This document shows positions 28,111 to 36,379 of a stretch of DNA of 64,000 nucleotides, piece by piece. Made by a program: the position numbers and the translations under genes. Source of the DNA: Microbacterium nanhaiense. GTDB lineage: Bacteria; Actinomycetota; Actinomycetes; Actinomycetales; Microbacteriaceae. Position 1 is the first letter of the stretch, and the number at the start of each line of letters is the position of its first letter. The stretch is from positions 1 through 64,000 of the forward strand of contig NZ_BMMQ01000006.1 of NCBI RefSeq assembly GCF_014646015.1, read 5' to 3'. The notes beneath the pieces were generated by a model. The model saw only the letters and a list, made by a program, of their open reading frames with translations, was not told where the DNA came from and did not search any database.

Positions 28111-28145
28111 CGCGATATAGCTCGAGTAAAACACGATGTATCGCG
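28111..28145 (-). promoter_or_regulatory. Candidate PadR operator
   Basis: CGCGATA (28111-28117) and TATCGCG (28139-28145) form a 7-bp inverted repeat. Within it lie two degenerate copies of a CGATATATCG-like site: CGCGATATAGCTCG (28111-28124) and CGATGTATCG (28134-28143). The position just upstream of DUF4097-padR fits autoregulation by PadR. Binding is inferred. Confidence 0.5.
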
Positions 28146-28265
28146 TTGGGCAACCGTTCGAGCAAACTCCCAGCTTGGCGACGAGCCGGCCACGATGACT
28201 ATCCGCCGTCGCACCCGCGGCGCTACTGTCGGAACGAGTACACCCCTCTCACACCAGGAGTCAGC

Positions 28266-28853
28266 ATGTCGTCCGAGACCCAGAGCGCGCGACCCGGATT
28301 CGCCGTCCGGCAGGGCCTGCGCACCGCCATCCTCATCAGCAGCATCGTCGCGATCGTCTTCGGTCTCGTGATGCTGATCTGGCCCATCAAATCGGCATTC
28401 GCCGTGACGATCCTCATCGCGATCTACGCGATCGCCGCGGGCCTCCTGCAGCTCGCCAGCGGCATCACCTCGAAGGGCCTCACGGGGTGGACCCGCGCGG
28501 GCCTGATTCTGCTCGGGATCCTCTTCCTCGCCTCCGGCGTCGTCGCCTTCTTCAACCTGGGCGCGTCGACCCTGCTCCTCGCGGTCATGGTGACGACCTT
28601 CATCGGGATCTCGTGGATCTTCGAGGGCGTCGTCTCGCTCACCTCGCTCCGGATCGGCAGCCCCGCCGTCCCCGGATCCGACCGGGCTCACAAGGGATGG
28701 ACGATCTTCTTCGCCATCGTCAGCATCCTCGCCGGCGCGTTCGTGATCTTCTCCCCCGTGCTGTCGGCCGTGTGGATGTGGCTGTTCCTCGGCGTCTCGC
28801 TCGTCGTGACCGGCATCATCGGCATCTTCCGCGCGGCGTCGCTCGACAACTGA
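28266..28853 (+). CDS. HdeD/DUF308-like membrane protein
   Basis: A 195-residue protein with six hydrophobic segments arranged in pairs (TAILISSIVAIVFGLVMLIW, ILIAIYAIAAGLLQLASGI, AGLILLGILFLASGVVAFF and so on), the DUF308/HdeD layout. HdeD is linked to acid stress in enterobacteria; here only the fold is supported. ATG 28266 follows AGGAG (28255-28259) by 5-6 nt. It is monocistronic, with a strong terminator after it. Confidence 0.85.
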   Translation: MSSETQSARPGFAVRQGLRTAILISSIVAIVFGLVMLIWPIKSAFAVTILIAIYAIAAGLLQLASGITSKGLTGWTRAGLILLGILFLASGVVAFFNLGASTLLLAVMVTTFIGISWIFEGVVSLTSLRIGSPAVPGSDRAHKGWTIFFAIVSILAGAFVIFSPVLSAVWMWLFLGVSLVVTGIIGIFRAASLDN

Positions 28854-28869
28854 CGCCGCCCGCAGACGC

Positions 28870-28901
28870 GACACGGCCCTCGCATTCGCGAGGGCCGTGT
28901 C
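28870..28901 (+). terminator. Terminator, HdeD-like gene / purF
   Basis: Perfect 14-bp arms GACACGGCCCTCGC and GCGAGGGCCGTGTC with an ATTC loop, 16 bp after the HdeD-like stop and 28 bp past the convergent purF stop. It can serve both strands. Confidence 0.8.
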
Positions 28902-28929
28902 ACTGCATCCCAGGGATCCCCGGGTGTCC

Positions 28930-30405
28930 CTAGGAGCTCTGGGTCGCGGCGACCCACTCCAGGTATTCGTCGGTGACGGTTCCCGTGATGTAGCGGCCGT
29001 CGAAGCAGCTCATCTCGACGTCGTCGAGCTGAACGCCCCCGGCGGCACAGCCCTCGATGATCGCGTCGCGCAGGTCGTCGATCTCCTGGAACACGATGTG
29101 GTCGCAGCCCAGCACCTCGCCGATCTCCGGGATCGTGCGCTCATGGGCGATGAGTTCGTCCGCCGTCGGCATGTTGATGCCGTAGACGTGGGGGTAGCGC
29201 ACGGGCGGCGCCGCAGACGCGAACGTCACGCTGATCGCGCCGGCGTCGCGGGCCATCTGGATGATCTGCTGGCTCGTCGTGCCGCGCACGATCGAGTCGT
29301 CGATCAGCAGCACCTTCTTGCCGGCGAACTCGCTCGACATCGCGTTGAGCTTCTGGCGCACGCTCTTCTTGCGCGTCTCCTGCCCCGGCATGATGAAGGT
29401 GCGGCCGACGTAGCGGTTCTTGTAGAAGCCCTCGCGATACTCGAGCCCGAGCACGCGGGCGACCTCCATCGCCGCGGGACGCGATGAGTCGGGGATCGGC
29501 ATCACGACATCGATCTCGCCCTCGGGGATGTGCTTCGCGATGGTCCGCGCGAGCTTCTCACCCATCCGGAGACGCGATTCGTAGATGCTCTGGCCGTTCA
29601 TGACCGAGTCGGGGCGCGCGAGGTAGACGTACTCGAACGAGCACGGCGCGAGGATCGCGTCCTCCGCGCACTGTTTGCGGGACAGCTCGCCGTCGTTCGT
29701 GATGAACACGGCCTCGCCCGGCGCGACCTCGCGAACGATCTCGTAGTCGCCGTTCTCGAGCACGAGGGACTCGCTCGCGACGACCCACTCGTCGGTGCCG
29801 TCGGCGTTCGAGCGGCGTCCGAGGATCAGCGGACGGATGCCGAACGGATCCCGGAACGCCAGCAGCCCGTACCCCGCGATGACCGCGATGACGGCGTAGG
29901 CACCCTCGATGCGCTTGTGGGTGCGCTCGACGGCCTGGAAGATGCGCTCCGCATCCAGGTCGACGGTGCTCGTGGTCTCCTGCAGCTCGCTCGCGAGCAC
30001 GTTGAGCAGCAGCTCGGTGTCGCTCGACGAGTTGAGGTGGCGGCGGTCGCGCTGCGCCATGTCGGTGGTCAGCTCGCGCGTGTTCGTGAGGTTTCCGTTG
30101 TGGATGAGGGTGATGCCGTAGGGCGCGTTCACGTAGAACGGCTGCAGCTCTTCCTCGCTCGACGCGGTGCCCTTCGTCGCGTAGCGCACGTGGCCGAGCC
30201 CGACGTTGCCGAGCAACGATCGCATGTCGCGCGTGCGGAACGCCTCGCGCACCATGCCCTTGTTGCGGGCCATGTGCATGACCCCGTTGGGCTCCGCCGT
30301 GGCGATGCCCGTCGCATCCTGCCCGCGGTGCTGCAGGAGCAGCAGCGCGTCATAGATGTCTTGATTGACGTGGCCGCGACCGACCATTCCGACGATGCCG
30401 CACAT
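28930..30405 (-). CDS. purF: Amidophosphoribosyltransferase
   Basis: A 491-residue enzyme of step 1 of purine synthesis (PRPP + glutamine to phosphoribosylamine). The start is ATG 30405, giving MCGIVGM: the Cys becomes the N-terminal glutaminase nucleophile after Met removal, which fixes this start over the much longer frame. The PRPP loop is VLLIDDSIVRGTTSQQI (about 365-380). GGAG lies upstream inside the purM end. It follows purM by 7 bp, so purM-purF form an operon. Confidence 0.97.
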   Translation of the reverse strand: MCGIVGMVGRGHVNQDIYDALLLLQHRGQDATGIATAEPNGVMHMARNKGMVREAFRTRDMRSLLGNVGLGHVRYATKGTASSEEELQPFYVNAPYGITLIHNGNLTNTRELTTDMAQRDRRHLNSSSDTELLLNVLASELQETTSTVDLDAERIFQAVERTHKRIEGAYAVIAVIAGYGLLAFRDPFGIRPLILGRRSNADGTDEWVVASESLVLENGDYEIVREVAPGEAVFITNDGELSRKQCAEDAILAPCSFEYVYLARPDSVMNGQSIYESRLRMGEKLARTIAKHIPEGEIDVVMPIPDSSRPAAMEVARVLGLEYREGFYKNRYVGRTFIMPGQETRKKSVRQKLNAMSSEFAGKKVLLIDDSIVRGTTSQQIIQMARDAGAISVTFASAAPPVRYPHVYGINMPTADELIAHERTIPEIGEVLGCDHIVFQEIDDLRDAIIEGCAAGGVQLDDVEMSCFDGRYITGTVTDEYLEWVAATQSS

Positions 30406-30412
30406 GTGTGTG

Positions 30413-31546
30413 TTACTTCGCTCCGTCTGCGTACTGGCCGACGAGTCGCACGGCCCCGCCGTCGACCCCCTTGGCGCCCTGTTCGAATCCGTCTTCCGGA
30501 GCGTCGCCGAACGCGACGGTGCCGGTCTGCCAGGCGGGGATCCCGTCGGCCGCGAGCGAGGCGACCGCCTCGTCGACCTTGTCCTGCGCCACGACGGCGA
30601 AGAAACCGATGCCGAGGTTCCAGGTGCCCTCGCTCGACTCAAGCGAGGTGCCCGCCACGTCGCTCAGCGCGCGGAACACCGGGCTGGGGCTCCAGCTTGC
30701 GCGATCGACCTCCGCCCAGGATCCCTTCGGAAGCACGCGGGCGAGGTTCGCCGCGATGCCGCCACCCGTGACGTGGCTCAGCGCGTGAACCGATCCCGGG
30801 ACGTTCCGGATGAGGTTGAGGAGCTGGAGCGTGTACAGGCGCGTCGGCGTGAGGAGCGCCTCGCCCCAGGTGGTGCCGAGATCAGCCGCGTGGTCGTTGT
30901 AGCCGAGGCCGGCGTTCTTCAGGATGTGGCGCACGAGCGAGTATCCGTTGGAGTGGATGCCGCTCGATTCGAGCGCGAGGATCGCATCGCCCGGCTGCAC
31001 GAGGTGCGCGCCCAGCATCTCGTCCTTCTCGACGACACCGGTTGCGGCGCCCGCCACGTCGTAGTCATCGGGGCCGAGAAGCCCGGGGTGCTCCGCCGTC
31101 TCACCGCCGACGAGAGCGGTGCCGGTGGCGCTGCACGCCTCCGCGATACCGCGGACGATGTCGGCGATGCGTTCGGGGTAGACCTTGCCCGTCGCGATGT
31201 AGTCGGTCATGAACAGCGGCTTCGCGCCCGTCACGACGATGTCGTCGACGACCATGCCGACGAGGTCCTGACCGATCGTGTCGTGCTTGTCGAGCGCCTG
31301 CGCGATCGCGACCTTCGTCCCGACGCCGTCGGTGCTCGTCGCGAGCAGCGGGTGGCGGTACTCCTTGAGGAACGAGGCGTCGTAGAGTCCGGCGAAGCCA
31401 CCCACTCCGCCCAGGACCTCGGGCCCCTGCGTGGCCCGGACGGACGATTTCATGAGCTCGACGGCGAGGTCGCCGGCCGCGGTGTCGACTCCTGCTTCGG
31501 AGTACGTCGAACGGGGCGCTTCGGCGGGCGAAGTGGAGGAAGTCAC
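30413..31546 (-). CDS. purM: Phosphoribosylformylglycinamidine cyclo-ligase
   Basis: A 377-residue AIR synthase (step 5 of purine synthesis). Recognised features: YSEAGVDTAAGDLAVELMK, STDGVGTKVAIAQALDKHDT, ALVGGETAEHPGLL, SSGIHSNGYSLVRHIL, and SHVTGGGIAANLARVLP. The start is GTG 31546. It is the first gene of purM-purF. The C-terminus extends a little past the usual end. Confidence 0.97.
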   Translation of the reverse strand: MTSSTSPAEAPRSTYSEAGVDTAAGDLAVELMKSSVRATQGPEVLGGVGGFAGLYDASFLKEYRHPLLATSTDGVGTKVAIAQALDKHDTIGQDLVGMVVDDIVVTGAKPLFMTDYIATGKVYPERIADIVRGIAEACSATGTALVGGETAEHPGLLGPDDYDVAGAATGVVEKDEMLGAHLVQPGDAILALESSGIHSNGYSLVRHILKNAGLGYNDHAADLGTTWGEALLTPTRLYTLQLLNLIRNVPGSVHALSHVTGGGIAANLARVLPKGSWAEVDRASWSPSPVFRALSDVAGTSLESSEGTWNLGIGFFAVVAQDKVDEAVASLAADGIPAWQTGTVAFGDAPEDGFEQGAKGVDGGAVRLVGQYADGAK

Positions 31547-31597
31547 CCCACGAGTTTACCGGCGATACACCTGTGCGCTCGCCCGAATGACGAACTC

Positions 31598-32191
31598 TCA
31601 GTCAGCCTCGGATACCGGTTGCACGCGAAGCTCGATCGCCTCCCCCTCGCCCGCCAGCGTTCGGTGCCGCGTGCTCGGCAGGAGCACGGTGCCGACGGGC
31701 AACGGGATATCGTTCCAGCGCAGCTCTCCGGCGAGGATCCCGACGATTCTCGTCTCCGACGGCGGCACCTCGAGGCCGTCGCCGATGCAGAGCGGCGAGG
31801 CGATGGGCTCGGCGATCGACCGGGCCGTCATGAGGTTCAGCACGGTCGCCCCGCTGGAGGCGGGGGTGGGAAGCACAGCGGCCTCACCGGGGAAGCGCAC
31901 CATCCGCCCGCGCGTCAGCCGCCGCAGCTCGCCGTCGATCGTGAGCGTCAGCGGAGCGTCGCTCACGAGAACGAGGATCCGTTCCATCCCCGGGAACAGT
32001 GAGAACGAGAGCGTTCCGCGGATCTCCGCGAGGCTCAGCCGCCACGCGAGCGATTCGTGGATCACGCGCGTGGTCCCCAACCCGTTCCGCCAGGGCTGCG
32101 GATCCACAGCCTCCGGTGTCACGATTCCCCGCCGCGCCAGCTGCTCCATGGTCCATTTCGTCAGCGTCGGCTTCGCACTGCTTGTCTGCAT
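31598..32191 (-). CDS. HutD/Ves family protein
   Basis: A 197-residue cupin-like protein. The family signature WRNGLGTTRVI (PWRNGxGxTxEI type) sits at about residues 32-42, and a second conserved stretch is FSLFPGMERILVLV. HutD/Ves proteins accompany histidine use or act in cold; the role is not known in detail. The start is unsure: ATG 32191 (MQTSSAKPT) and ATG 32149 (MEQLARRG) are both possible and neither has a good SD. It is divergent from amtB. Confidence 0.75.
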   Translation of the reverse strand: MQTSSAKPTLTKWTMEQLARRGIVTPEAVDPQPWRNGLGTTRVIHESLAWRLSLAEIRGTLSFSLFPGMERILVLVSDAPLTLTIDGELRRLTRGRMVRFPGEAAVLPTPASSGATVLNLMTARSIAEPIASPLCIGDGLEVPPSETRIVGILAGELRWNDIPLPVGTVLLPSTRHRTLAGEGEAIELRVQPVSEAD

Positions 32192-32236
32192 GCCGGGAAC
32201 GCTACGGGCGCCGGCGATCACGGAGCGAACGCACGC

Positions 32237-32273
32237 GTTTCCACCATGTAAAAGCCGCCCGGCGCATTGAAAC
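32237..32273 (+). promoter_or_regulatory. Possible nitrogen-regulator half-sites upstream of amtB
   Basis: GTTTC (32237), GTAAA (32248) and GAAAC (32269) sit 11 and 21 bp apart, resembling the ~11-bp-spaced GTNAC/GAAAC half-sites of actinobacterial GlnR boxes. The match is degenerate and incomplete; the suggestion rests mainly on amtB being downstream. Confidence 0.25.
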
Positions 32274-32363
32274 GCCTCCGACACAGCTCAGAAATGGCCG
32301 GGGCGAGGGTTTCCGCGATGGTTATCGCATCGCCCCCTCCCGGGCGACGACGAAAGGATTCCC

Positions 32364-33602
32364 ATGCCCGCCGCCGACCTCGCCTGGATGCTTGCAGCCT
32401 TCGCGCTCGTCCTTCTCATGTTCCCCGGACTCGCCCTCTTCTACGGGGGAATGATGAAGGGGCGAAACGCCCTCAACATGTTCATGATGGTGATGGGCTC
32501 CATGGCCGTCACCGCCTTCGTCTACGTCGCATTCGGGCACGGTCTCGTGCTCGGCGACTCGGTCGGTGGCCTCGGCCTCATCGGCAACCCGCTCGAGTAC
32601 GCGGGCTGGACGGCCTTCACGGCCGACGACGGATCCGACGCCGCGTACTGGGGCGCCTTTTACACGCTCTTCGCCGCGATCAGCATCGGCATCGTCGCTT
32701 CCGGAGGCGCGGGACGGATGCGCTTCGGCGCCTGGCTGGTGTTCTCCGCGCTGTGGATCGTGCTCGTCTACGCTCCCCTCGCCCACTGGGTCTTCGCGTT
32801 CAGCGACGAGGAGTCGGGCGTCGTGGGCGGCTGGATGCGCAACGTGCTCGGCCTGCACGACTACGCGGGCGGCACGGCCGTGCACATGAACGCCGGCGCC
32901 TCGGCCCTCGCCCTCGCCGCGGTGCTCGGTCCGCGACGGACATCGCACGGCCGGCCGCACAACATCTCCCTCGTGCTGCTCGGCGCGGGAATGCTCTTCG
33001 TCGGCTGGATCGGGTTCAACGGCGGTACGGCCGCGGGCGCCAACTTCCTCGCCGGCTACGTGGTCTTCACGACGCTCCTCGCGGCCCTCGGCGGCGGCCT
33101 CGGCTTCGCCCTCATCGAGCACTTCCGCGACGGGCAGGCGACCATGCTCGGTTTCGCATCGGGACTCATCGCCGGTCTCGTGGGCATCACCCCGACGGCC
33201 GACGCCGTCACGCCCCTCGCGAGCCTCCCGCTCGGCCTCGTCTGCGGTGCGGTCGTCGCGTGGGCAATCACCTGGCTGCGCCGCCGCCGCGTCGACGACG
33301 CGCTCGATGCATTCGCGGTGCACGGCATCGGTGGCATCGTCGGCACCTACCTGGCGGTGCTCTTCGCTTCCTCGGCCGCGCCGGCCGGCCTGACCGGCAT
33401 CGTCTTCGGAGGGGATCCGATGCTCGCGGTGACCGAGACCATCGCCATCGCCGTCACGCTCGTCTACTCCTTCGGCATGACCTACGCGATCGCCTGGGTC
33501 ATGAACAAGATCCGTCCCATCCGGGTCAGCGCCAAGCAGGAAGCGGTCGGCCTCGACCGCGCCCTGCACGCCGAGACCGCGTACGACTTCGACCGCATCT
33601 GA
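32364..33602 (+). CDS. amtB: Ammonium/methylammonium channel AmtB
   Basis: A 412-residue Amt-family channel with 11 hydrophobic segments. The twin pore histidines are seen in TAVHMNAG (about 172) and FAVHGIGGIVG (about 313). The start MPAADLAWMLAAFALVLLMF has no cleavable signal. ATG 32364 follows AAAGGA by ~7 nt. It is the first gene of a tight operon amtB-PII-DmmA-like-reductase-DUF3445, which suggests transport of ammonium or methylated amines (inference). Confidence 0.95.
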   Translation: MPAADLAWMLAAFALVLLMFPGLALFYGGMMKGRNALNMFMMVMGSMAVTAFVYVAFGHGLVLGDSVGGLGLIGNPLEYAGWTAFTADDGSDAAYWGAFYTLFAAISIGIVASGGAGRMRFGAWLVFSALWIVLVYAPLAHWVFAFSDEESGVVGGWMRNVLGLHDYAGGTAVHMNAGASALALAAVLGPRRTSHGRPHNISLVLLGAGMLFVGWIGFNGGTAAGANFLAGYVVFTTLLAALGGGLGFALIEHFRDGQATMLGFASGLIAGLVGITPTADAVTPLASLPLGLVCGAVVAWAITWLRRRRVDDALDAFAVHGIGGIVGTYLAVLFASSAAPAGLTGIVFGGDPMLAVTETIAIAVTLVYSFGMTYAIAWVMNKIRPIRVSAKQEAVGLDRALHAETAYDFDRI

Positions 33603-33610
33603 GGACCGCC

Positions 33611-33949
33611 ATGAAGCTGATCACCGCCATCATCCAGCCCGACCGACTCGACGACGTGCGCGAGAGCCTGAGCGCCGTGGGCGTGACCGGACTCACTGCC
33701 TCCGTCGTCAAGGGCCACGGCGCGGGCGCCTCCCGCACCGAGTACTACCGCGGCGAGGCCCATGCGATCGAGCTCCGCGACAAGGTGCGCATCGAGATCG
33801 TCGTCTCCGCCGAGCGCGAGGATGCCACGGTCGACGCGATCGTCGCCGGTGCCCGCACCGGGCAGATCGGCGACGGCAAGGTGTGGGTCGTCGACATCTC
33901 GCGGATCGTGCGCGTGCGCACCGGCGAAGAAGGCACGCAGGCGATATGA
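33611..33949 (+). CDS. PII signal protein (GlnB/GlnK family), degenerate T-loop
   Basis: A 112-residue PII protein, collinear with E. coli GlnB. It starts MKLITAIIQPDRLDDVRESL and ends with the C-loop IGDGKVWVVDISRIVRVRTGEE. Its T-loop reads KGHGAGASRTEYYRGEAHAI. Arg47 and Lys58 are kept, but Tyr51, the uridylylation or adenylylation site, is His, and Gln39, which helps bind 2-oxoglutarate, is Gly. So the usual covalent switch should be absent and 2-oxoglutarate sensing may differ; ATP/ADP sensing and plugging of AmtB remain possible. It lies 8 bp after amtB and overlaps the next gene as ATGA. Confidence 0.93.
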   Translation: MKLITAIIQPDRLDDVRESLSAVGVTGLTASVVKGHGAGASRTEYYRGEAHAIELRDKVRIEIVVSAEREDATVDAIVAGARTGQIGDGKVWVVDISRIVRVRTGEEGTQAI

Positions 33950-34455
33950 GCCTGCTCGCACCCCCGGTGGCGCGGCGCCACTCGAACGCGCCCCGCGACG
34001 AGGACATGACGGCGCTCGCGAGCGCCCGATCGGTCATCGTCGTCCGCTGCGACGGCGAGCGCCTCGCGATCCTCGTTCCGGCCGTGCCGGTCACGCGCGT
34101 GGCCGTCCGGTCGATCGGGGCCGAGGTGGACCTGCGCGAGCTGCGCGCGGCGCTCGAGGACGCGCGGGTCGGGGTCCGATTCGCCATCGTGGGGCCGGAG
34201 CGCACGGTGTACGCCGCGCGGGCCGAAATCCGCCGCGCGGGCGGGCTCGACTCGGAGATCGCGATCCGCGTCACCGATCGAGACGCCCGCGTGGTGCTCT
34301 GCGCCCACTGCCGCGAGCGCACCCCGCTCGACGGCCCCACCGGATCCGTCATCGCGTGCGCGGGATGCGGGCTGAGGCTCGTCGCGAACGAGCACTTCTC
34401 GCGGAGCCACGCGGCGTATCTCGGCCACAAGGTCGACGCGGAGACCCCCAGGTGA
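33946..34455 (+). CDS. Dimethylamine monooxygenase DmmA-like zinc-ribbon subunit
   Basis: A 169-residue protein. The C-terminal part has a four-Cys zinc ribbon, C119xxC122 and C138xxC141 (CAHC ... CAGC), ending VANEHFSRSHAAYLGH, as in the small DmmA-type subunit of dimethylamine monooxygenase. The N-terminal half has no clear domain. The start ATG 33946 overlaps the PII stop (ATGA), and its own stop overlaps the next GTG (GTGA). The functional call comes from the motif plus the reductase and DUF3445 neighbours. Confidence 0.7.
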   Translation: MSLLAPPVARRHSNAPRDEDMTALASARSVIVVRCDGERLAILVPAVPVTRVAVRSIGAEVDLRELRAALEDARVGVRFAIVGPERTVYAARAEIRRAGGLDSEIAIRVTDRDARVVLCAHCRERTPLDGPTGSVIACAGCGLRLVANEHFSRSHAAYLGHKVDAETPR

Positions 34456-35417
34456 CCGCCGTGACGCTGCCCGCCCTGCGCAACGGACTGGACCTCGTCG
34501 TCGCCGACGTCGTCGAGCGGCCCGGCGGAATCCGCTCGATCGCGCTCGCGGCCCCCGGCGGCGAGGAGCTTCCCGGTTTCACCGCCGGCAGCCACCTCGT
34601 CGTCGGGTGCGGCGGGCAGGCGAACGCCTATTCGCTCACCGGCGAGGGGATCTTCCCCGAGCGCTACACGCTCTCCGTGTTGCGGCGCGACGAGGGGCGG
34701 GGCGGCAGCGCCTTCATGCACACCCTCGCGGTCGGCGACGCCGTGCGCGCGTCCCGCCCGCGCAGCGCCTTCGCGCCCGTCGCCGATGCGCGTCTGCACC
34801 TGCTGATCGCGGGCGGGATCGGCGTCACGCCGATCCTGTCGCACGCGCGCGCAGCCGCCGCCTGGGGCCGGCGCGCGGCGATCCTGTACGTGCACGCGCC
34901 CGGATCCGATGCCCACCTCGACGACCTCGAGGACGTCGCACGGGTCGCGGGATTCGAGCTCGTCGCCTGCGAGGGGCGCGCGTCGCTGCCGCAGGCCCTC
35001 GCCGGGTTCCTCGGCGACCGCCCCCTCGGGTCCCATCTGTACACCTGCGGCCCCGAGGGATTCATGGAACGCGTCCTCGGCGAGGCGCGGGCGGCGGGGT
35101 GGCCCGAGGACCGCCTCCACTCGGAGGCGTTCGGATCGGCGCAGCTGGATCCGGGGGCGCCCTTCACCGCCACGCTTGCGCGCAGCGGCGAGCGCGTGAG
35201 CGTGCCCGCGGGCGTCTCGCTGCTCGAGGCGCTCGAGGGCGCCGGGCGCGCGATTCCGAACATGTGCCGGCAGGGGGTCTGCGGCGAGTGTGTCCTGGCC
35301 GTGCGCGTCGGGCGACCCCTGCACCGCGATTCCTACCTCAGCGACGACGAGCGCGAGTCGGCGATCATGCCGTGCGTCTCCCGCTGCGTCGATACCGAAC
35401 TGGAGCTCGACCTGTGA
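34452..35417 (+). CDS. Ferredoxin reductase-type oxidoreductase (FMN/NAD, 2Fe-2S)
   Basis: A 321-residue phthalate-dioxygenase-reductase-type protein. Order: flavin domain (GFTAGSHLVVGC, YSLTGEG), NAD(P) domain (LIAGGIGVTPILSHARAAAA, YTCGPEGFMERVL), then a plant-type 2Fe-2S domain with CRQGVCGECVL and a later Cys in MPCVSRC. It would pass electrons from NAD(P)H to the haem oxygenase encoded next. The GTG start (34452) and the end (35417) both overlap neighbours by 4 nt, so expression is coupled. Confidence 0.9.
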   Translation: MTAVTLPALRNGLDLVVADVVERPGGIRSIALAAPGGEELPGFTAGSHLVVGCGGQANAYSLTGEGIFPERYTLSVLRRDEGRGGSAFMHTLAVGDAVRASRPRSAFAPVADARLHLLIAGGIGVTPILSHARAAAAWGRRAAILYVHAPGSDAHLDDLEDVARVAGFELVACEGRASLPQALAGFLGDRPLGSHLYTCGPEGFMERVLGEARAAGWPEDRLHSEAFGSAQLDPGAPFTATLARSGERVSVPAGVSLLEALEGAGRAIPNMCRQGVCGECVLAVRVGRPLHRDSYLSDDERESAIMPCVSRCVDTELELDL

Positions 35418-36379
35418 TCACGACCGCCGCCCGGCTCGACCGCTTCCCCTTCCCCTTTCGCGACGACACCTACCGGTACTCGACGAACGTCGAACCCGCG
35501 CGCGGGGCCCAGAAGACCGCGGCGGGGCTCTGGGGCGACCGGATCCTCGAGATCGACGACGGATACGCGCGGGAGCTCGCGCTGCGGGCGCGGATCCTGT
35601 CGAGCGACCCGACCCGCGCGGCGACCGCGCCCCACATGCGGGCGGCCGAGTGGGACGCCCTGGTGTACTGCCTCTCCGAGCTCGCCGCGAGCTACCCCGA
35701 GACGATGAGCTTCACGCGCGAGGGCACGCGGCTGCGCTGGGTCAATGCGCTGCAGGGGCTCGAACTCAAGGCCGCCTACGGCGACGACGCCTCGCTGCCC
35801 GGCGGGCCGCTCGCCTTCCTCGCGACGCAGATCCAGGAGGACATCGCCCTGCTCGACCAGCGCGAGAACGCGCTCTGGCTCGACGCGGGCGTCGTGACCT
35901 TCGCCGCCGACTGGTCGATGGGTTTCGACACCGGCATGCGCTTCCTGGAGATCCACGAGGAGCGGATCATCGCGCGGGCGCACCAGTTCCTGCTGCGCAT
36001 GCAGCCGCACGACGCCTTCCGGCGCACCAATTGGACGATGTCGGTCGACGGCCGGCTCGACACCTCCACCGAAAGCTACCCGGAGTGGGGGCCAGACCGC
36101 GTCGAGGTCGTCGATGACCCCGCCCTGCCGGACCGCCTGCACCTGCGCGTCGAGGTGCAGCACCTGATCCGCCTGCCGCACTCGGGCGCGATCATGTTCC
36201 TGATCCGCTCGTATCTCGAACCGCTCCGCGCGCTTGCCGAGGTTCCGGGCTGGGCGGAGCGCATCGGAAACGTGCTCCGCGAACTGCCCGAGGACATGGC
36301 CGACTACAAGGGAATCACGCGGTACCGCCACCGCGCGGCCGACTGGCTCCTCAGTCGAGCGAACCCGTCTCGTCGGTGA
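35414..36379 (+). CDS. DUF3445 haem-dependent oxidative N-demethylase (DMA monooxygenase-like)
   Basis: A 321-residue protein of the DUF3445/HODM family. Conserved stretches are FPFPFRDDTYRYSTN, ETMSFTREG, DIALLDQRENALWLDAGVV, and NWTMSVDGRLDTST. Family members bind haem in a PAS-like fold and oxidatively remove methyl groups from amines, giving formaldehyde; the dimethylamine enzyme works with a reductase and a DmmA subunit, as here. The substrate, dimethylamine or another secondary amine, is inferred. GTG start at 35414. Its last 29 bp overlap the convergent membrane protein gene. Confidence 0.85.
   Translation: MITTAARLDRFPFPFRDDTYRYSTNVEPARGAQKTAAGLWGDRILEIDDGYARELALRARILSSDPTRAATAPHMRAAEWDALVYCLSELAASYPETMSFTREGTRLRWVNALQGLELKAAYGDDASLPGGPLAFLATQIQEDIALLDQRENALWLDAGVVTFAADWSMGFDTGMRFLEIHEERIIARAHQFLLRMQPHDAFRRTNWTMSVDGRLDTSTESYPEWGPDRVEVVDDPALPDRLHLRVEVQHLIRLPHSGAIMFLIRSYLEPLRALAEVPGWAERIGNVLRELPEDMADYKGITRYRHRAADWLLSRANPSRR

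Noticed and set aside
30406-30642. Longer purF start upstream of MCGIVG
   Set aside because: PurF needs Cys as its second residue for the glutaminase; the extension overlaps purM in another frame.
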